Virus record (IMG/VR): IMGVR_UViG_3300017719_000030
Coordinates: 1 to 42,797 of that record
DNA length: 42,797 bases
Reading direction: 5' to 3' (one strand)
Source: a virus
This document shows positions 1 to 8,134 of the stretch, piece by piece (positions within the stretch are counted from its first letter, which is position 1; the number at the start of each line of letters is the position of its first letter). The translations under genes and the position numbers were made by a program. Below the pieces are notes generated by a model. It made no database searches, had not been told where the DNA came from, and saw nothing but the letters and a program-made list of their open reading frames with translations.

Positions 1-1
1 T

Positions 2-3000
2 AATGATCCTAATAACTACTATGTTGATCCTAACGGATCTTCACGTTTAAACAATCTCGATGTTAATTCATTAACTGTTGATCGTATTAATAACCAAGGT
101 CAATGGTACGGTGACATTATTCTGAATGGTAATGAAAATACTTACTATCCGGTTACGTGGTATGGTGGTAACCAAGACGAGATAGTTGAAATTGAAATCT
201 ATCGTGGATATTCTGAACGAGCACCATGGAACCCAATTGGTACAGGTGTACACCACGGTGGCTTGAGTATGAAGCTACGGGCCAACTTCGGTGGCTGGGG
301 TGGCTCAACTTATGATTATCAGTTCGAAGATTTCCGTGAAACCTATACAACTATTGTTGCGGAGATCACTCGATTCGCTAATAACCGAGCCCTTTGTATT
401 TGGTTAAGAGGTGGCGGCGGCGGTGGTGCTATCTATCACGTTCGAATTAAAGGTAGAACATCTGGTCCTGTTGTTTCTTATGGTAGTTATGATCCGGGCG
501 GTAATGGAACTGGTGTTAGTCCTCGTACTGATACACCACAAACTAACATTCAAAATCATAACCACACTATTGGTCCTGATTTACAAGCTCGTTATTCGAA
601 CTCTTATATTTTCCGAGATCGTGATAACACTGGTTACTATGCAGATCCTACTGCTACTACATCACTAAGAACAGTAGGTGCTTGGTTAGCAAATGACACC
701 AGTTGGAGTGGTAACCCAGGATCTAACGTCGGTAAGTTGCAATATCACTCTGATCGTTGGTATATCGCTGCAGGATCAAACTCAAGTTTAATTGCTCAGT
801 TCCGTAGAAGTGGTTCTGACGTTGCTCGAGTTGATAATGACGGTGATATGGCTATTCAAAATAGTGATCCAACTTTCCGTTTCCAAGATACAAACAATCG
901 ATCAGCACACATTCATGTTAACAGTAATATATTCTATGTGTTACGTGGAGCTGGAACTAACTCAACAGGCTGGGCGTCAACAAACGGACGTTGGCCGTTA
1001 GAACTCCACATGAATGATAACAACGCTTACTTCGGTGGTCATGTTTGGATTACTGGTAATGCTAGGTCGTTCCGTTCTAACTCAACAAGTTCTTGGAGTG
1101 GTAACCCTGGCTCAAGCACTGGTAAGATCGAATATCACTCGAATCGTTGGTATTACAACGCTGGTCCTAACTCGACTGAAGTAGCAAGATGGCGACGTGG
1201 CGGTACTGATGTTGCTAGCATGAATAACAACGGTTGGACGAGATTTGGAAGTACAGGTACTGCTTCTTATTCTGTACATGGCAGCGACATCTATGCTGAT
1301 GGCGGCTGGTTACGAGTTTCAGGATCTCAAGGTGTTTACTGGCAGAGTCACGACACTCGGATTTATTCTCCAAACTCAACTTATATCTACACTCGTTCAA
1401 ACAACGGATGGATATTCGCGAACCGCTCTGCTCAGAATAAAGGTTATGTGTATCATGACGGTTCTAGCTTCGGATTACTAAACGGTGCTGGTTCTTGGAG
1501 AGTAAGAGTCCAGAACACTAATAACGATATTGAATTCTACGGCTCATCTCAATACGGAACGGCCGCTCGATTCCAAATTTACTATGATCGTGATCAAGGC
1601 TCGTCTTACTACGGTAACTTTGGCGGCACTTCACGGATGAATGAAATATCCGTTAATAGAATAAACTACGTAAGTGGTGGACCTGCTTACTTCTATACAA
1701 GTTCAGGTAACTTACGTGGATATATTCGTGCAACTGAGAGTAATGATTCTCACTTCGAATTTGCTACATCGGGTGGTGAAGATATTATCTTCCGTGATGG
1801 CGGATTCGGTGGTCAATGGAATCAGATTATTCGTGGTAATGGTCAAGTACTAACTGAGAATCAACATGATGCTCAGATATTCCGAGATCGTAATAATACT
1901 GATTTTTATGTAAATCCAAGTTCTACATCAAGGCTTTACAACTTGCGTGTTGAAGCTGGCCATGGCGATACTCGTCTACAATTACATTATAACCACCCGA
2001 GTAACCAATATGATTCTCATTTAACACTATGGGCATCTGAGCCAGGTATTACATACGACAACTGCGGTATCGGTGGTAACATTAACTTTAGTGGCCAATA
2101 CTATGGTCGACAAATTAATGATCATTCATACGGTACATATGTAAGATTCGATGTTAATGCTGGATACGTTGAAGCTTGGACAACTTCAGGTACTGCAGGT
2201 GGTGCTGGTGGACAAGGTACACGACAGTGGTATGTAAATAGCGGTGGTGATGCTATTGCTCGTGGTGCTTATAGTGCACCTGTATTCCGGTCTTCAAGTA
2301 ATAGCAGCTATAGATTCCAGCCTGTTGTAAGTAATGCATGGAGACTTAGTACTCCTAGCGGTTATTTAGATATTGGCCCAATGAACACTTCATATGTTCA
2401 TTTCCAATCTAACGGACCTACTAGATTCTATTTCCAACGCACAGCTTACTTCGATAATGATATTCGAGCTTATGGTACAAATGAAAGTGCTATTTTCTAT
2501 CGATTTATTGATCGTAATGATGGCAATTACTATACGCAGCCACACCAAACCAGTATTGTAAGGTATATTGGCCGACGTCGACACAATGAAGGCTTCTTAG
2601 TTGGTTCTTATAACAGCTACCAAGAAAACTCTTCTAGAACTAACCCAATTTATACAATCGGCTCGAGCTACATGCCGACTAATAATAACAATGCGTCCGC
2701 CCTTGCTAACATGTATGGTATTGGTTATACTTATGCTAATAATTCTCCCTTTATTAATATTGGCGGTGCTACTGGCTGGGGTATGTATGTTGCAGCCGAC
2801 GGGGATGCTCGAATCTTCCTAGATGGGTCATCTGGAATTGTATCAGCCTTAAGCGATGTATGGGGTAACAGATTTAGGGATCGTAACAATTCAAATTATT
2901 GGTGTGATCCTGCTGGTCAGTCTCGCTTCAATACGTTAACACTGCAAGGTAACCGAATAGGATTTATCAACACTGCTTTTGATGCTGAAATACGAGTTGA

Positions 3001-3778
3001 TGATAGTAACTTCGCTGGTTCAGGAGCACTATTTAGATTCTATGGTGATGGAGGCGCAGACAACGCTGCTTTAAGATCTGAAGTTCAAATTGCAACTACT
3101 CGAAGTTATGCTGAAATATTCTACGAGTGGGATGATGTAGGTTATTACTGTGATCCATCAGGCTTCTCTCGTCTGAACACCTTGCGGCTTTCAGGTAACT
3201 CTTTAGAGATTCAAGGTGGCTCACCTACGATCTACTTCCGAGATAGCAACAACCGCTCGGCAATGATACACAACAACTCGAACTTGATGTACATTCTACG
3301 TGGATCTGGAAATAACTCAACATCGTGGCAGACAATATTTGGTTACTGGCCTGTATATTGGAACTTGGAAAATAATGATGCCACATTCGGCGGAAGTATT
3401 TTTGCAAGAACTAACATTACTGCATACTCAGATGCTCGTCTTAAAGAGAACGTTTCAACAATTGAGAATGCTCTTGATAAAGTAATGCAACTCCGTGGTG
3501 TTAATTATAATTGGATTGATGATCCAGATAATACTCCTAAGATTGGTGTTATTGCTCAAGAAGTACAAGAGGTTCTTCCAGAAGTTGTTCAGTTCCACCA
3601 AGACAACGAAGATACAGAAGGAACGTATGCGGTTGACTATGGTAACATGACTGCACTCTTAATTGAAGGCATGAAGGAACAGCAGGAATTGATAAATAAC
3701 CAAAACAACATTATAAATAACCAGCAAACACAAATAGACGAGCTGAAAGCATTAGTTGATCAGCTTATTAACAAATAA
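2..3778 (+). CDS. Long tail fibre protein, 5'-truncated by the window edge, with C-terminal S74 peptidase/chaperone
   Basis: The reading frame is open from base 2, so the true start lies outside the window; the first internal ATG (263) is not a credible start. The protein is a receptor-binding fibre. It contains about six copies of a motif like D-x-N-N-x-x-Y-Y-x-D-P-x-x-x-S-R-L, typical of marine T4-like fibres. Two larger internal duplications are visible: the blocks containing SWSGNPGS (about 700 and 1090) and those containing NNRSA-I (about 890 and 3250). The last ~115 residues form an intramolecular chaperone (peptidase S74). The sequence SDARLKENV holds the Ser (codon at 3428) and Lys of the catalytic dyad, followed by IGVIAQEVQEVLPEVV and a C-terminal coiled coil. 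By family knowledge the domain trimerises the fibre and cuts itself off just before the Ser. The fibre type (distal half or side fibre) cannot be assigned. Confidence 0.9.
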   Translation, partial: NDPNNYYVDPNGSSRLNNLDVNSLTVDRINNQGQWYGDIILNGNENTYYPVTWYGGNQDEIVEIEIYRGYSERAPWNPIGTGVHHGGLSMKLRANFGGWGGSTYDYQFEDFRETYTTIVAEITRFANNRALCIWLRGGGGGGAIYHVRIKGRTSGPVVSYGSYDPGGNGTGVSPRTDTPQTNIQNHNHTIGPDLQARYSNSYIFRDRDNTGYYADPTATTSLRTVGAWLANDTSWSGNPGSNVGKLQYHSDRWYIAAGSNSSLIAQFRRSGSDVARVDNDGDMAIQNSDPTFRFQDTNNRSAHIHVNSNIFYVLRGAGTNSTGWASTNGRWPLELHMNDNNAYFGGHVWITGNARSFRSNSTSSWSGNPGSSTGKIEYHSNRWYYNAGPNSTEVARWRRGGTDVASMNNNGWTRFGSTGTASYSVHGSDIYADGGWLRVSGSQGVYWQSHDTRIYSPNSTYIYTRSNNGWIFANRSAQNKGYVYHDGSSFGLLNGAGSWRVRVQNTNNDIEFYGSSQYGTAARFQIYYDRDQGSSYYGNFGGTSRMNEISVNRINYVSGGPAYFYTSSGNLRGYIRATESNDSHFEFATSGGEDIIFRDGGFGGQWNQIIRGNGQVLTENQHDAQIFRDRNNTDFYVNPSSTSRLYNLRVEAGHGDTRLQLHYNHPSNQYDSHLTLWASEPGITYDNCGIGGNINFSGQYYGRQINDHSYGTYVRFDVNAGYVEAWTTSGTAGGAGGQGTRQWYVNSGGDAIARGAYSAPVFRSSSNSSYRFQPVVSNAWRLSTPSGYLDIGPMNTSYVHFQSNGPTRFYFQRTAYFDNDIRAYGTNESAIFYRFIDRNDGNYYTQPHQTSIVRYIGRRRHNEGFLVGSYNSYQENSSRTNPIYTIGSSYMPTNNNNASALANMYGIGYTYANNSPFINIGGATGWGMYVAADGDARIFLDGSSGIVSALSDVWGNRFRDRNNSNYWCDPAGQSRFNTLTLQGNRIGFINTAFDAEIRVDDSNFAGSGALFRFYGDGGADNAALRSEVQIATTRSYAEIFYEWDDVGYYCDPSGFSRLNTLRLSGNSLEIQGGSPTIYFRDSNNRSAMIHNNSNLMYILRGSGNNSTSWQTIFGYWPVYWNLENNDATFGGSIFARTNITAYSDARLKENVSTIENALDKVMQLRGVNYNWIDDPDNTPKIGVIAQEVQEVLPEVVQFHQDNEDTEGTYAVDYGNMTALLIEGMKEQQELINNQNNIINNQQTQIDELKALVDQLINK

Positions 3779-3782
3779 ACAG

Positions 3783-3811
3783 TTGACAATACTGCCAACT
3801 TGTGTTAGAAT
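3783..3811 (+). promoter_or_regulatory. Consensus sigma70 (early-type) promoter
   Basis: TTGACA (3783-3788), a 17-base spacer and TAGAAT (3806-3811), with TG one base upstream of the -10 (extended -10). It lies between the tail fibre stop and the 150-residue gene at 3839. It matches host RNA polymerase consensus, not the T4 late TATAAATA, although it sits in the late arm. Confidence 0.8.
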
Positions 3812-3838
3812 ACTAAATTTAGTAAGGAGAATATTACT

Positions 3839-4291
3839 ATGGCTATGACTTATGAATGGTCCATTACCGGACTCAGAAAGCGCAATCAAGTGAACAGCGA
3901 AGGAGCTACCTTGGAAGGCGCTATTGTACAAACCTATTGGAAAGTTGTAGGTACAGATGATGTTAGTGGAGAAGTTGGTGAGTTCCCCGGCGCTACTCCA
4001 TTTACAGCAGTTGATGTACCAGCAGGTTCTTTTAAGGCTTTCTCTCAGTTGACCGAAGACGATGTTCTTGGTTGGGTACGAGCTTATGTAGATAATGATG
4101 CTACATATTGGGCACATATTCAAGAGCGCATTTTGAAGCAAATCGACGAAAGAGCTATTGAAGACGTTGCTGATCTGCCTTGGGGCGGCGCAACTACTGT
4201 TGCTATTCCTGAAGATCCAATCGGTGGACAGGAAGCAGAAGAAGATGTAGTTGAAGAAGAAACACCTGACGCTACTCCAGATTCAGAGTAA
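3839..4291 (+). CDS. Conserved phage protein, paralogue of the next gene
   Basis: A 150-residue acidic protein of unknown function with a good Shine-Dalgarno (taaggagaat) before the ATG. Residues 1-120 (MAMTYEWSITGL ... ADLPWGG) align with the following gene. Shared features are a (E/T)W-I start, N-S-(E/D)-G near residue 20, a W-(K/R) pair, a P-x-(G)-(S/D)-F step and a conserved L-T-E near the middle. The C-terminal 30 residues are a Glu/Asp/Pro-rich tail (EEDVVEEETPD) absent from the paralogue. Similar short proteins are common beside fibre genes of marine myoviruses; fibre-associated or assembly factor is a guess. It is the first gene behind the promoter at 3783. Confidence 0.8.
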   Translation: MAMTYEWSITGLRKRNQVNSEGATLEGAIVQTYWKVVGTDDVSGEVGEFPGATPFTAVDVPAGSFKAFSQLTEDDVLGWVRAYVDNDATYWAHIQERILKQIDERAIEDVADLPWGGATTVAIPEDPIGGQEAEEDVVEEETPDATPDSE

Positions 4292-4310
4292 CAAAATCTA
4301 GGAAAATCAA

Positions 4311-4643
4311 ATGACTTACACCTGGGAAATACTAAAATTTTCGACTCGAGACCAAACTAACAGTGACGGTGTTTTGTTAGAAAATTCCGTAGTCTCTATA
4401 CATTGGAGACGAACAGGTTTAGATTCTGAAGGGAACGTTGCTTCTATCGTGGGACACACCGTGTTATCAGCGGAAACTGTTCCAGAAGGAGACTTCGTTC
4501 CTTTCACTTCTTTAACTGAGTCTGCAGCTAATAGCTGGCTTGAAGCTAACATTAGTGCTGAAAGAATGTCCAGCTATAACGAAAAGATTCAAGCAAAGAT
4601 AAATAGTTCTGTTACGACTGAAAGAGCTGTTCCTTGGTCTTAA
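4311..4643 (+). CDS. Conserved phage protein, tandem duplicate of the preceding gene
   Basis: A 110-residue protein beginning MTYTWEILKFSTRDQTNSDG, clearly related to the upstream 150-residue protein over its whole length but without the acidic tail. Both end near a Pro-Trp. It starts 19 bases after the upstream stop, preceded by aggaaaa. The function is unknown; the pair has diverged strongly, so this is an old duplication. No signal peptide or membrane segment is seen. Confidence 0.8.
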   Translation: MTYTWEILKFSTRDQTNSDGVLLENSVVSIHWRRTGLDSEGNVASIVGHTVLSAETVPEGDFVPFTSLTESAANSWLEANISAERMSSYNEKIQAKINSSVTTERAVPWS

Positions 4644-4679
4644 ACCTTTAATTGATTTATATTTTATTATGGAGTTGTT

Positions 4680-5714
4680 ATGCATGATTTACGGTATCAT
4701 GGCCTCGTTAGATACGCATTAAAACGGGGCGGAAGCATCCATCCTATTACCTTACCTAAAGAGCTTACTAACGAAACTGGTATCATGAACCCTTCCATCT
4801 TTATTCACGATGGAAGGATCTTTATGAATGTTCGACACGTTAACTATACTCTTTACCATTCAGAAGGTAAAAAGTTCCCTCATATGTGGGGTCCTCTTCA
4901 ATACATTCACCCAGAAAATGATGTTACACTCCGTACACACAATATAATGTGTGAGCTTGATTCTAACATGAAAGTGCTTAATGCTGGCCGAATTAATATG
5001 AAGCTGGATACAGATCCTACTTGGAACTTTATCGGTCTTGAAGATGGTCGCCTTTTTAGTTGGGAGAATCGCTTATTCCTTTGTGGTGTTCGTCGAGATT
5101 GTTACGATGATAAAGGCACCGGTCGAATGGAAATGTGTGAGATTGAGTGGATTGATAACGAGTGGCAAGAAGTATCTCGTAATCCTATTCCTGCCCCAGG
5201 AGACAATGCTACTTACTGCGAAAAGAATTGGATGCCGGTTATTGATATGCCATGGCATTTTGTCAAGTGGTGTAACCCAACTGAAGTCATTAAGTTTGAT
5301 ATTGAAAAGGGTACAACAACTACTGTTCACTTAGACGAAACCAAGCGTTATCATCAGTTTTCAAGAGATCTTAGAGGTGGCACTCAAGTATTTCCTATAG
5401 GTGATGGACGTCGCTTATGCTTTACACACGAAGTTGACTTGCTCAAAGATGTCTTCCATCGAAAAGATGGTCACTATAATCACCGTGTTATTGTATGGGA
5501 TGATGAATGGAACATTATTCATGCAACACAAGATTTTAGCTTCTTTGGTAGCCAAATAGATCCAACACTAGGACATGAATATAACATTGAGTTTGCTACA
5601 GGTATTACTTTCTTAGATGGTGATGTTCTTATTGCGTTTGGTTATCAAGACAACGGAACATTTATTTTGAGAATGTCTGAAGAGATATTCTTCGACTTTG
5701 TGGCGAGAGGATAG
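4680..5714 (+). CDS. Five-bladed beta-propeller glycosidase/phosphorylase-like protein (GH130-like)
   Basis: A 344-residue protein with repeated blades of the type N-P-S-(I)-F-x-x-D-G-R-(I)-F near residue 38, G-L-E-D-G-R-L-F near 119, GGTQVFPIGDGRRLCFTH near 235 and a late G-I-T-F-x-D-G-D-V-L-I. The E-D-x-R step corresponds to the E-D-P-R region of GH130 mannoside phosphorylases, where the catalytic Asp sits. The spacing of blades also resembles beta-1,2-mannosyltransferase-type propellers. The role is therefore probably sugar transfer or phosphorolysis, but the substrate is unknown. It ends three bases before the FkbM gene and is followed by a nucleotidyltransferase/cupin gene, so a glycan-modification operon is likely. 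The family call rests on motif memory only. Confidence 0.55.
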   Translation: MHDLRYHGLVRYALKRGGSIHPITLPKELTNETGIMNPSIFIHDGRIFMNVRHVNYTLYHSEGKKFPHMWGPLQYIHPENDVTLRTHNIMCELDSNMKVLNAGRINMKLDTDPTWNFIGLEDGRLFSWENRLFLCGVRRDCYDDKGTGRMEMCEIEWIDNEWQEVSRNPIPAPGDNATYCEKNWMPVIDMPWHFVKWCNPTEVIKFDIEKGTTTTVHLDETKRYHQFSRDLRGGTQVFPIGDGRRLCFTHEVDLLKDVFHRKDGHYNHRVIVWDDEWNIIHATQDFSFFGSQIDPTLGHEYNIEFATGITFLDGDVLIAFGYQDNGTFILRMSEEIFFDFVARG

Positions 5715-5717
5715 ATT

Positions 5718-6935
5718 ATGTTACAAGAATTATTGAATGAACACGCTCATGATCCAAAAGATCCGAATAAAATATACAACCTCGCTCGACAATATGATAT
5801 TGAAGAACAAGGTGCAATGGCAATATCTCTTTATCTAAAGGCTGCTGATTTAACATTCGACGAAGAACTACAATATCGTTGTATGCTAAGAATTGCGTTA
5901 GTATATAACAGACAAGGTAACCGCCGATACACTGTTGAAGGAGCTTTGCTAGATGCTCTTGGTTTAGGACCTGAAAGACCTGAAGTACATCATCACTTAT
6001 CTAATTACTACGCAGAAGTAGGAGCTTGGAAGCAAGCTTATTATCATGCTCATGCAGGTGTCATGTGTTCAGAATCATATGATCACTATGAAGAACTTGA
6101 GTTTGGTGGCATTGAACATGTATTGGTACAGCGAGCTATAGCAAAGTGGCATATCACTGGTCAGCAAGATGCTAAGCGTATGTTGTTTGATCTTAAATTT
6201 AGACAGGGCCTGAAAGACCCTGAGTTGTACCAGCAGGTCAGTGATAAGCTAGACTATATACTATATCCTGACACGATCTATTACAAGGAGGAGGACTTCG
6301 AGAGGTTTAAGTGGTACTTCCCAGGCCTGGAAGACATAAAGAAGAATTATTCTAAACATTACCAAGACTTATTCGTATTATCACTTTACCAAGGCAAGCG
6401 AGATGGAACTTACTTTGAAATAGGCGCAGGTGATCCGTTTGTTCATAGCAATACTGCACTACTTGAAAAAGAATTTGGCTGGAAAGGTATTTCAATTGAC
6501 AACAACCCTGGGCTGTGTTATAATTTTAAGCAGAATCGTCGTAATCCAGTAATATGTGCAGATGCTACTACAATAGGGTTTAACGATCTTTTTGATAAAC
6601 ATTGTGTGGATCCTATTGTTGATTACTTACAAATTGATTGCGATGATGCAACACATGATATACTTAAAAATATCCCATTCGATCGTTATAAGTTTGGTGT
6701 AATTACTCTCGAGCATGATTGTTATCGTTTGGGAACAGAAACTCGAGATGAAATGCGAGAACTTCTACGTGAGCAGGGATACGTTTTACTAGTCGGTAAC
6801 GTAGCATTTACAGAAATCTTCCCTTACGAAGATTGGTTTGTACATCCTGACGTTGTTGACATATATAATCATATGAAAGGAAAATCTGGTCTCAACTTTG
6901 TTTGGGACTACTTTATGAACGAAATTGAGGTGTGA
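5718..6935 (+). CDS. TPR-like domain plus FkbM-type methyltransferase
   Basis: A 405-residue two-domain protein. Residues 1-150 are helical with TPR-like repeats (KIYNLARQYDIEEQGAMAIS, then two similar helix pairs with Y and A at fixed positions). Residues ~215-390 are an FkbM-family SAM-dependent methyltransferase: motif I is YFEIGAGDPFVHSNT (about 232), followed by an acidic SIDNNP and by DYLQIDCDD, which replaces the usual D-x-L-K-I-D-V-E-G. FkbM enzymes O-methylate sugars or other hydroxyls. The gene starts 3 bases after the propeller gene and its end overlaps the start region of the next gene. Bases ~6200-6330, between the domains, use AGG, GAG, CTG and GGC codons much more than the surroundings. 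Confidence 0.75.
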   Translation: MLQELLNEHAHDPKDPNKIYNLARQYDIEEQGAMAISLYLKAADLTFDEELQYRCMLRIALVYNRQGNRRYTVEGALLDALGLGPERPEVHHHLSNYYAEVGAWKQAYYHAHAGVMCSESYDHYEELEFGGIEHVLVQRAIAKWHITGQQDAKRMLFDLKFRQGLKDPELYQQVSDKLDYILYPDTIYYKEEDFERFKWYFPGLEDIKKNYSKHYQDLFVLSLYQGKRDGTYFEIGAGDPFVHSNTALLEKEFGWKGISIDNNPGLCYNFKQNRRNPVICADATTIGFNDLFDKHCVDPIVDYLQIDCDDATHDILKNIPFDRYKFGVITLEHDCYRLGTETRDEMRELLREQGYVLLVGNVAFTEIFPYEDWFVHPDVVDIYNHMKGKSGLNFVWDYFMNEIEV

Positions 6936-6937
6936 CT

Positions 6938-7690
6938 ATGATAACGGTAATTGTGACTGGTGGCTTTGATCCGATACACAGCGGACATATTGCTTATCTT
7001 GAACATGCATCTAGAGAAGGAACTCGTTTAGTTGTCGGTGTAAATTCAGACGAGTGGTTAAGGCGTAAGAAAGGCAGAGAATTTATGCCTTGGAAAGAGC
7101 GCGCAGCAATTATTCAAGGTCTAACAAGTGTGGACTCGGTAATTGCATTTGATGATTCGGATGATTCTGCATGTGATGCTATTCGCCAAGTAAAAGAAAA
7201 GTATCCCGAAGAAATAATCGTTTTCGCTAATGGCGGTGATAGGACTAAAGACAATATTCCAGAGATGATATTTGATGATGTAGAATTTGTGTTTGGTGTA
7301 GGTGGCGAAGATAAGAAGAACAGTTCGTCTTGGATACTTAAAGAGTGGGCTCAGCCTACAACTCAGCGTAAATGGGGTACGTATAAAGTACTTGATTCGA
7401 ATGGTAGCTGGGCAGTTAAAGAACTAAGCTTTGATCAAGGTAAATCATTAAGTGATCAACGACATTTTGAGCGTAGTGAGCATTGGCATGTTGTTGCGGG
7501 TCGTATACGAATGGACCTTGAGTTTCCCAATGGTGATACGTCTACTATCACTTACGGACCAGGACAGAGCATCGATATACCTGTTAATACATGGCATAAG
7601 GCTACGAATGTCGGTGATACAGCCGCAAAAGTAATCGAAGTCTGGCTCGGAGATACACTGAAAGAAGAAGACATCGAGCGTCGAGATTAG
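6938..7690 (+). CDS. Cytidylyltransferase-like domain fused to mannose-6-P-isomerase-type cupin
   Basis: Residues 1-130 are a nucleotidyltransferase of the TagD/RfaE-C type: VTGGFDPIHSGHIAYLEHA carries the HxGH signature, and NGGDRTKDNIPE matches the second conserved loop. Residues ~145-250 are a cupin like the C-terminal domain of ManC/type II phosphomannose isomerase (KWGTYKVLDSNGSW, SLSDQRHFERSEHWHVV, an IPVNTWH metal-site strand, and the end V-I-E-V-W-x-G). The fusion suggests activation and isomerisation of a sugar phosphate for a nucleotide sugar. The ATG at 6938 was chosen because gagg lies 7 bases upstream; a GTG at 6932 is in frame but has no spacing for a ribosome site. It overlaps nothing but follows the FkbM stop by 2 bases. 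Confidence 0.75.
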   Translation: MITVIVTGGFDPIHSGHIAYLEHASREGTRLVVGVNSDEWLRRKKGREFMPWKERAAIIQGLTSVDSVIAFDDSDDSACDAIRQVKEKYPEEIIVFANGGDRTKDNIPEMIFDDVEFVFGVGGEDKKNSSSWILKEWAQPTTQRKWGTYKVLDSNGSWAVKELSFDQGKSLSDQRHFERSEHWHVVAGRIRMDLEFPNGDTSTITYGPGQSIDIPVNTWHKATNVGDTAAKVIEVWLGDTLKEEDIERRD

Positions 7691-7698
7691 TATAAATA
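7691..7698 (+). promoter_or_regulatory. T4-type late promoter (TATAAATA)
   Basis: Exact TATAAATA directly after the stop of the nucleotidyltransferase gene, 36 bases before the ATG at 7735. It matches the T4 late -10 consensus read by the gp55 sigma factor, and no -35 is needed. Confidence 0.75.
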
Positions 7699-7711
7699 TA
7701 GTAGATAATAA

Positions 7712-7740
7712 CGCTAATAGTCTGGAGGACGAAGATGGCG
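7712..7740 (+). repeat. Duplicated leader, copy 1 (second copy 10061-10088)
   Basis: The stretch CGCTAATAGTC(T/A)GGAG(G)ACGAAG followed by ATGGC is present here and at 10061-10088, each time carrying the Shine-Dalgarno of a paralogous gene. It indicates duplication of a leader-plus-gene unit. Confidence 0.75.
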
Positions 7741-8124
7741 GTACAAGTCGGTTCTGATGTCGTCATTGATGACAATAAAAATCTAACAAACATTGCAGGG
7801 GCTGATGGCCGCTACGATTCTTTCTATCCTAATGTATCTGCACCAACCACTACAGGTACGCTGAATATCAGTATGGATGTTCCCATGTATAACTTAGTTA
7901 TGACTGGGACAACAGCATTTACTGTTACAGACAAAGGTCTGGGTAAAACAAACATTGTTCTTATCGATACAGCAACTGCTCCTCATTCTGTTTCATTTGA
8001 TACTAATGTAAAATGGGCTGGTGATACAGAACCAACTTGGACTGACCATAGGTTTTGGACTGTCGGATTAGTATCTTGGGATACGACCACTGTTAGGGCA
8101 ACAGCATCCGGATTTGATTCATAA
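7735..8124 (+). CDS. Putative virion structural/adhesin-associated protein (paralogue 1 of 4)
   Basis: A 129-residue beta-rich protein starting MAVQVGSDVVIDDNKNLTNI. The same fold-length module occurs in the genes at 8135, 10083 and 10471. Shared marks are I-x-G-A-x-G-x-Y-D near residue 23, a D-T-(A/S)-(T)-A step near 80, V-K-W near 97 and E-P-T-W-(T/S/A)-D-H-R-(F/Y)-W near 103, then A-x-G-(F/Y) at the end. It follows a late promoter and a strong ribosome site (ctggagg), so it is probably made late as a virion part. The family has no function that I recognise. Confidence 0.75.
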   Translation: MAVQVGSDVVIDDNKNLTNIAGADGRYDSFYPNVSAPTTTGTLNISMDVPMYNLVMTGTTAFTVTDKGLGKTNIVLIDTATAPHSVSFDTNVKWAGDTEPTWTDHRFWTVGLVSWDTTTVRATASGFDS

Positions 8125-8134
8125 GGAATAAATT

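Noticed and set aside
3752-4141. 129-codon frame on the minus strand opposite the 150-residue gene
   Set aside because: It runs across the sigma70 promoter and opposes a well-supported gene with a ribosome site and a paralogue; no ribosome site of its own.
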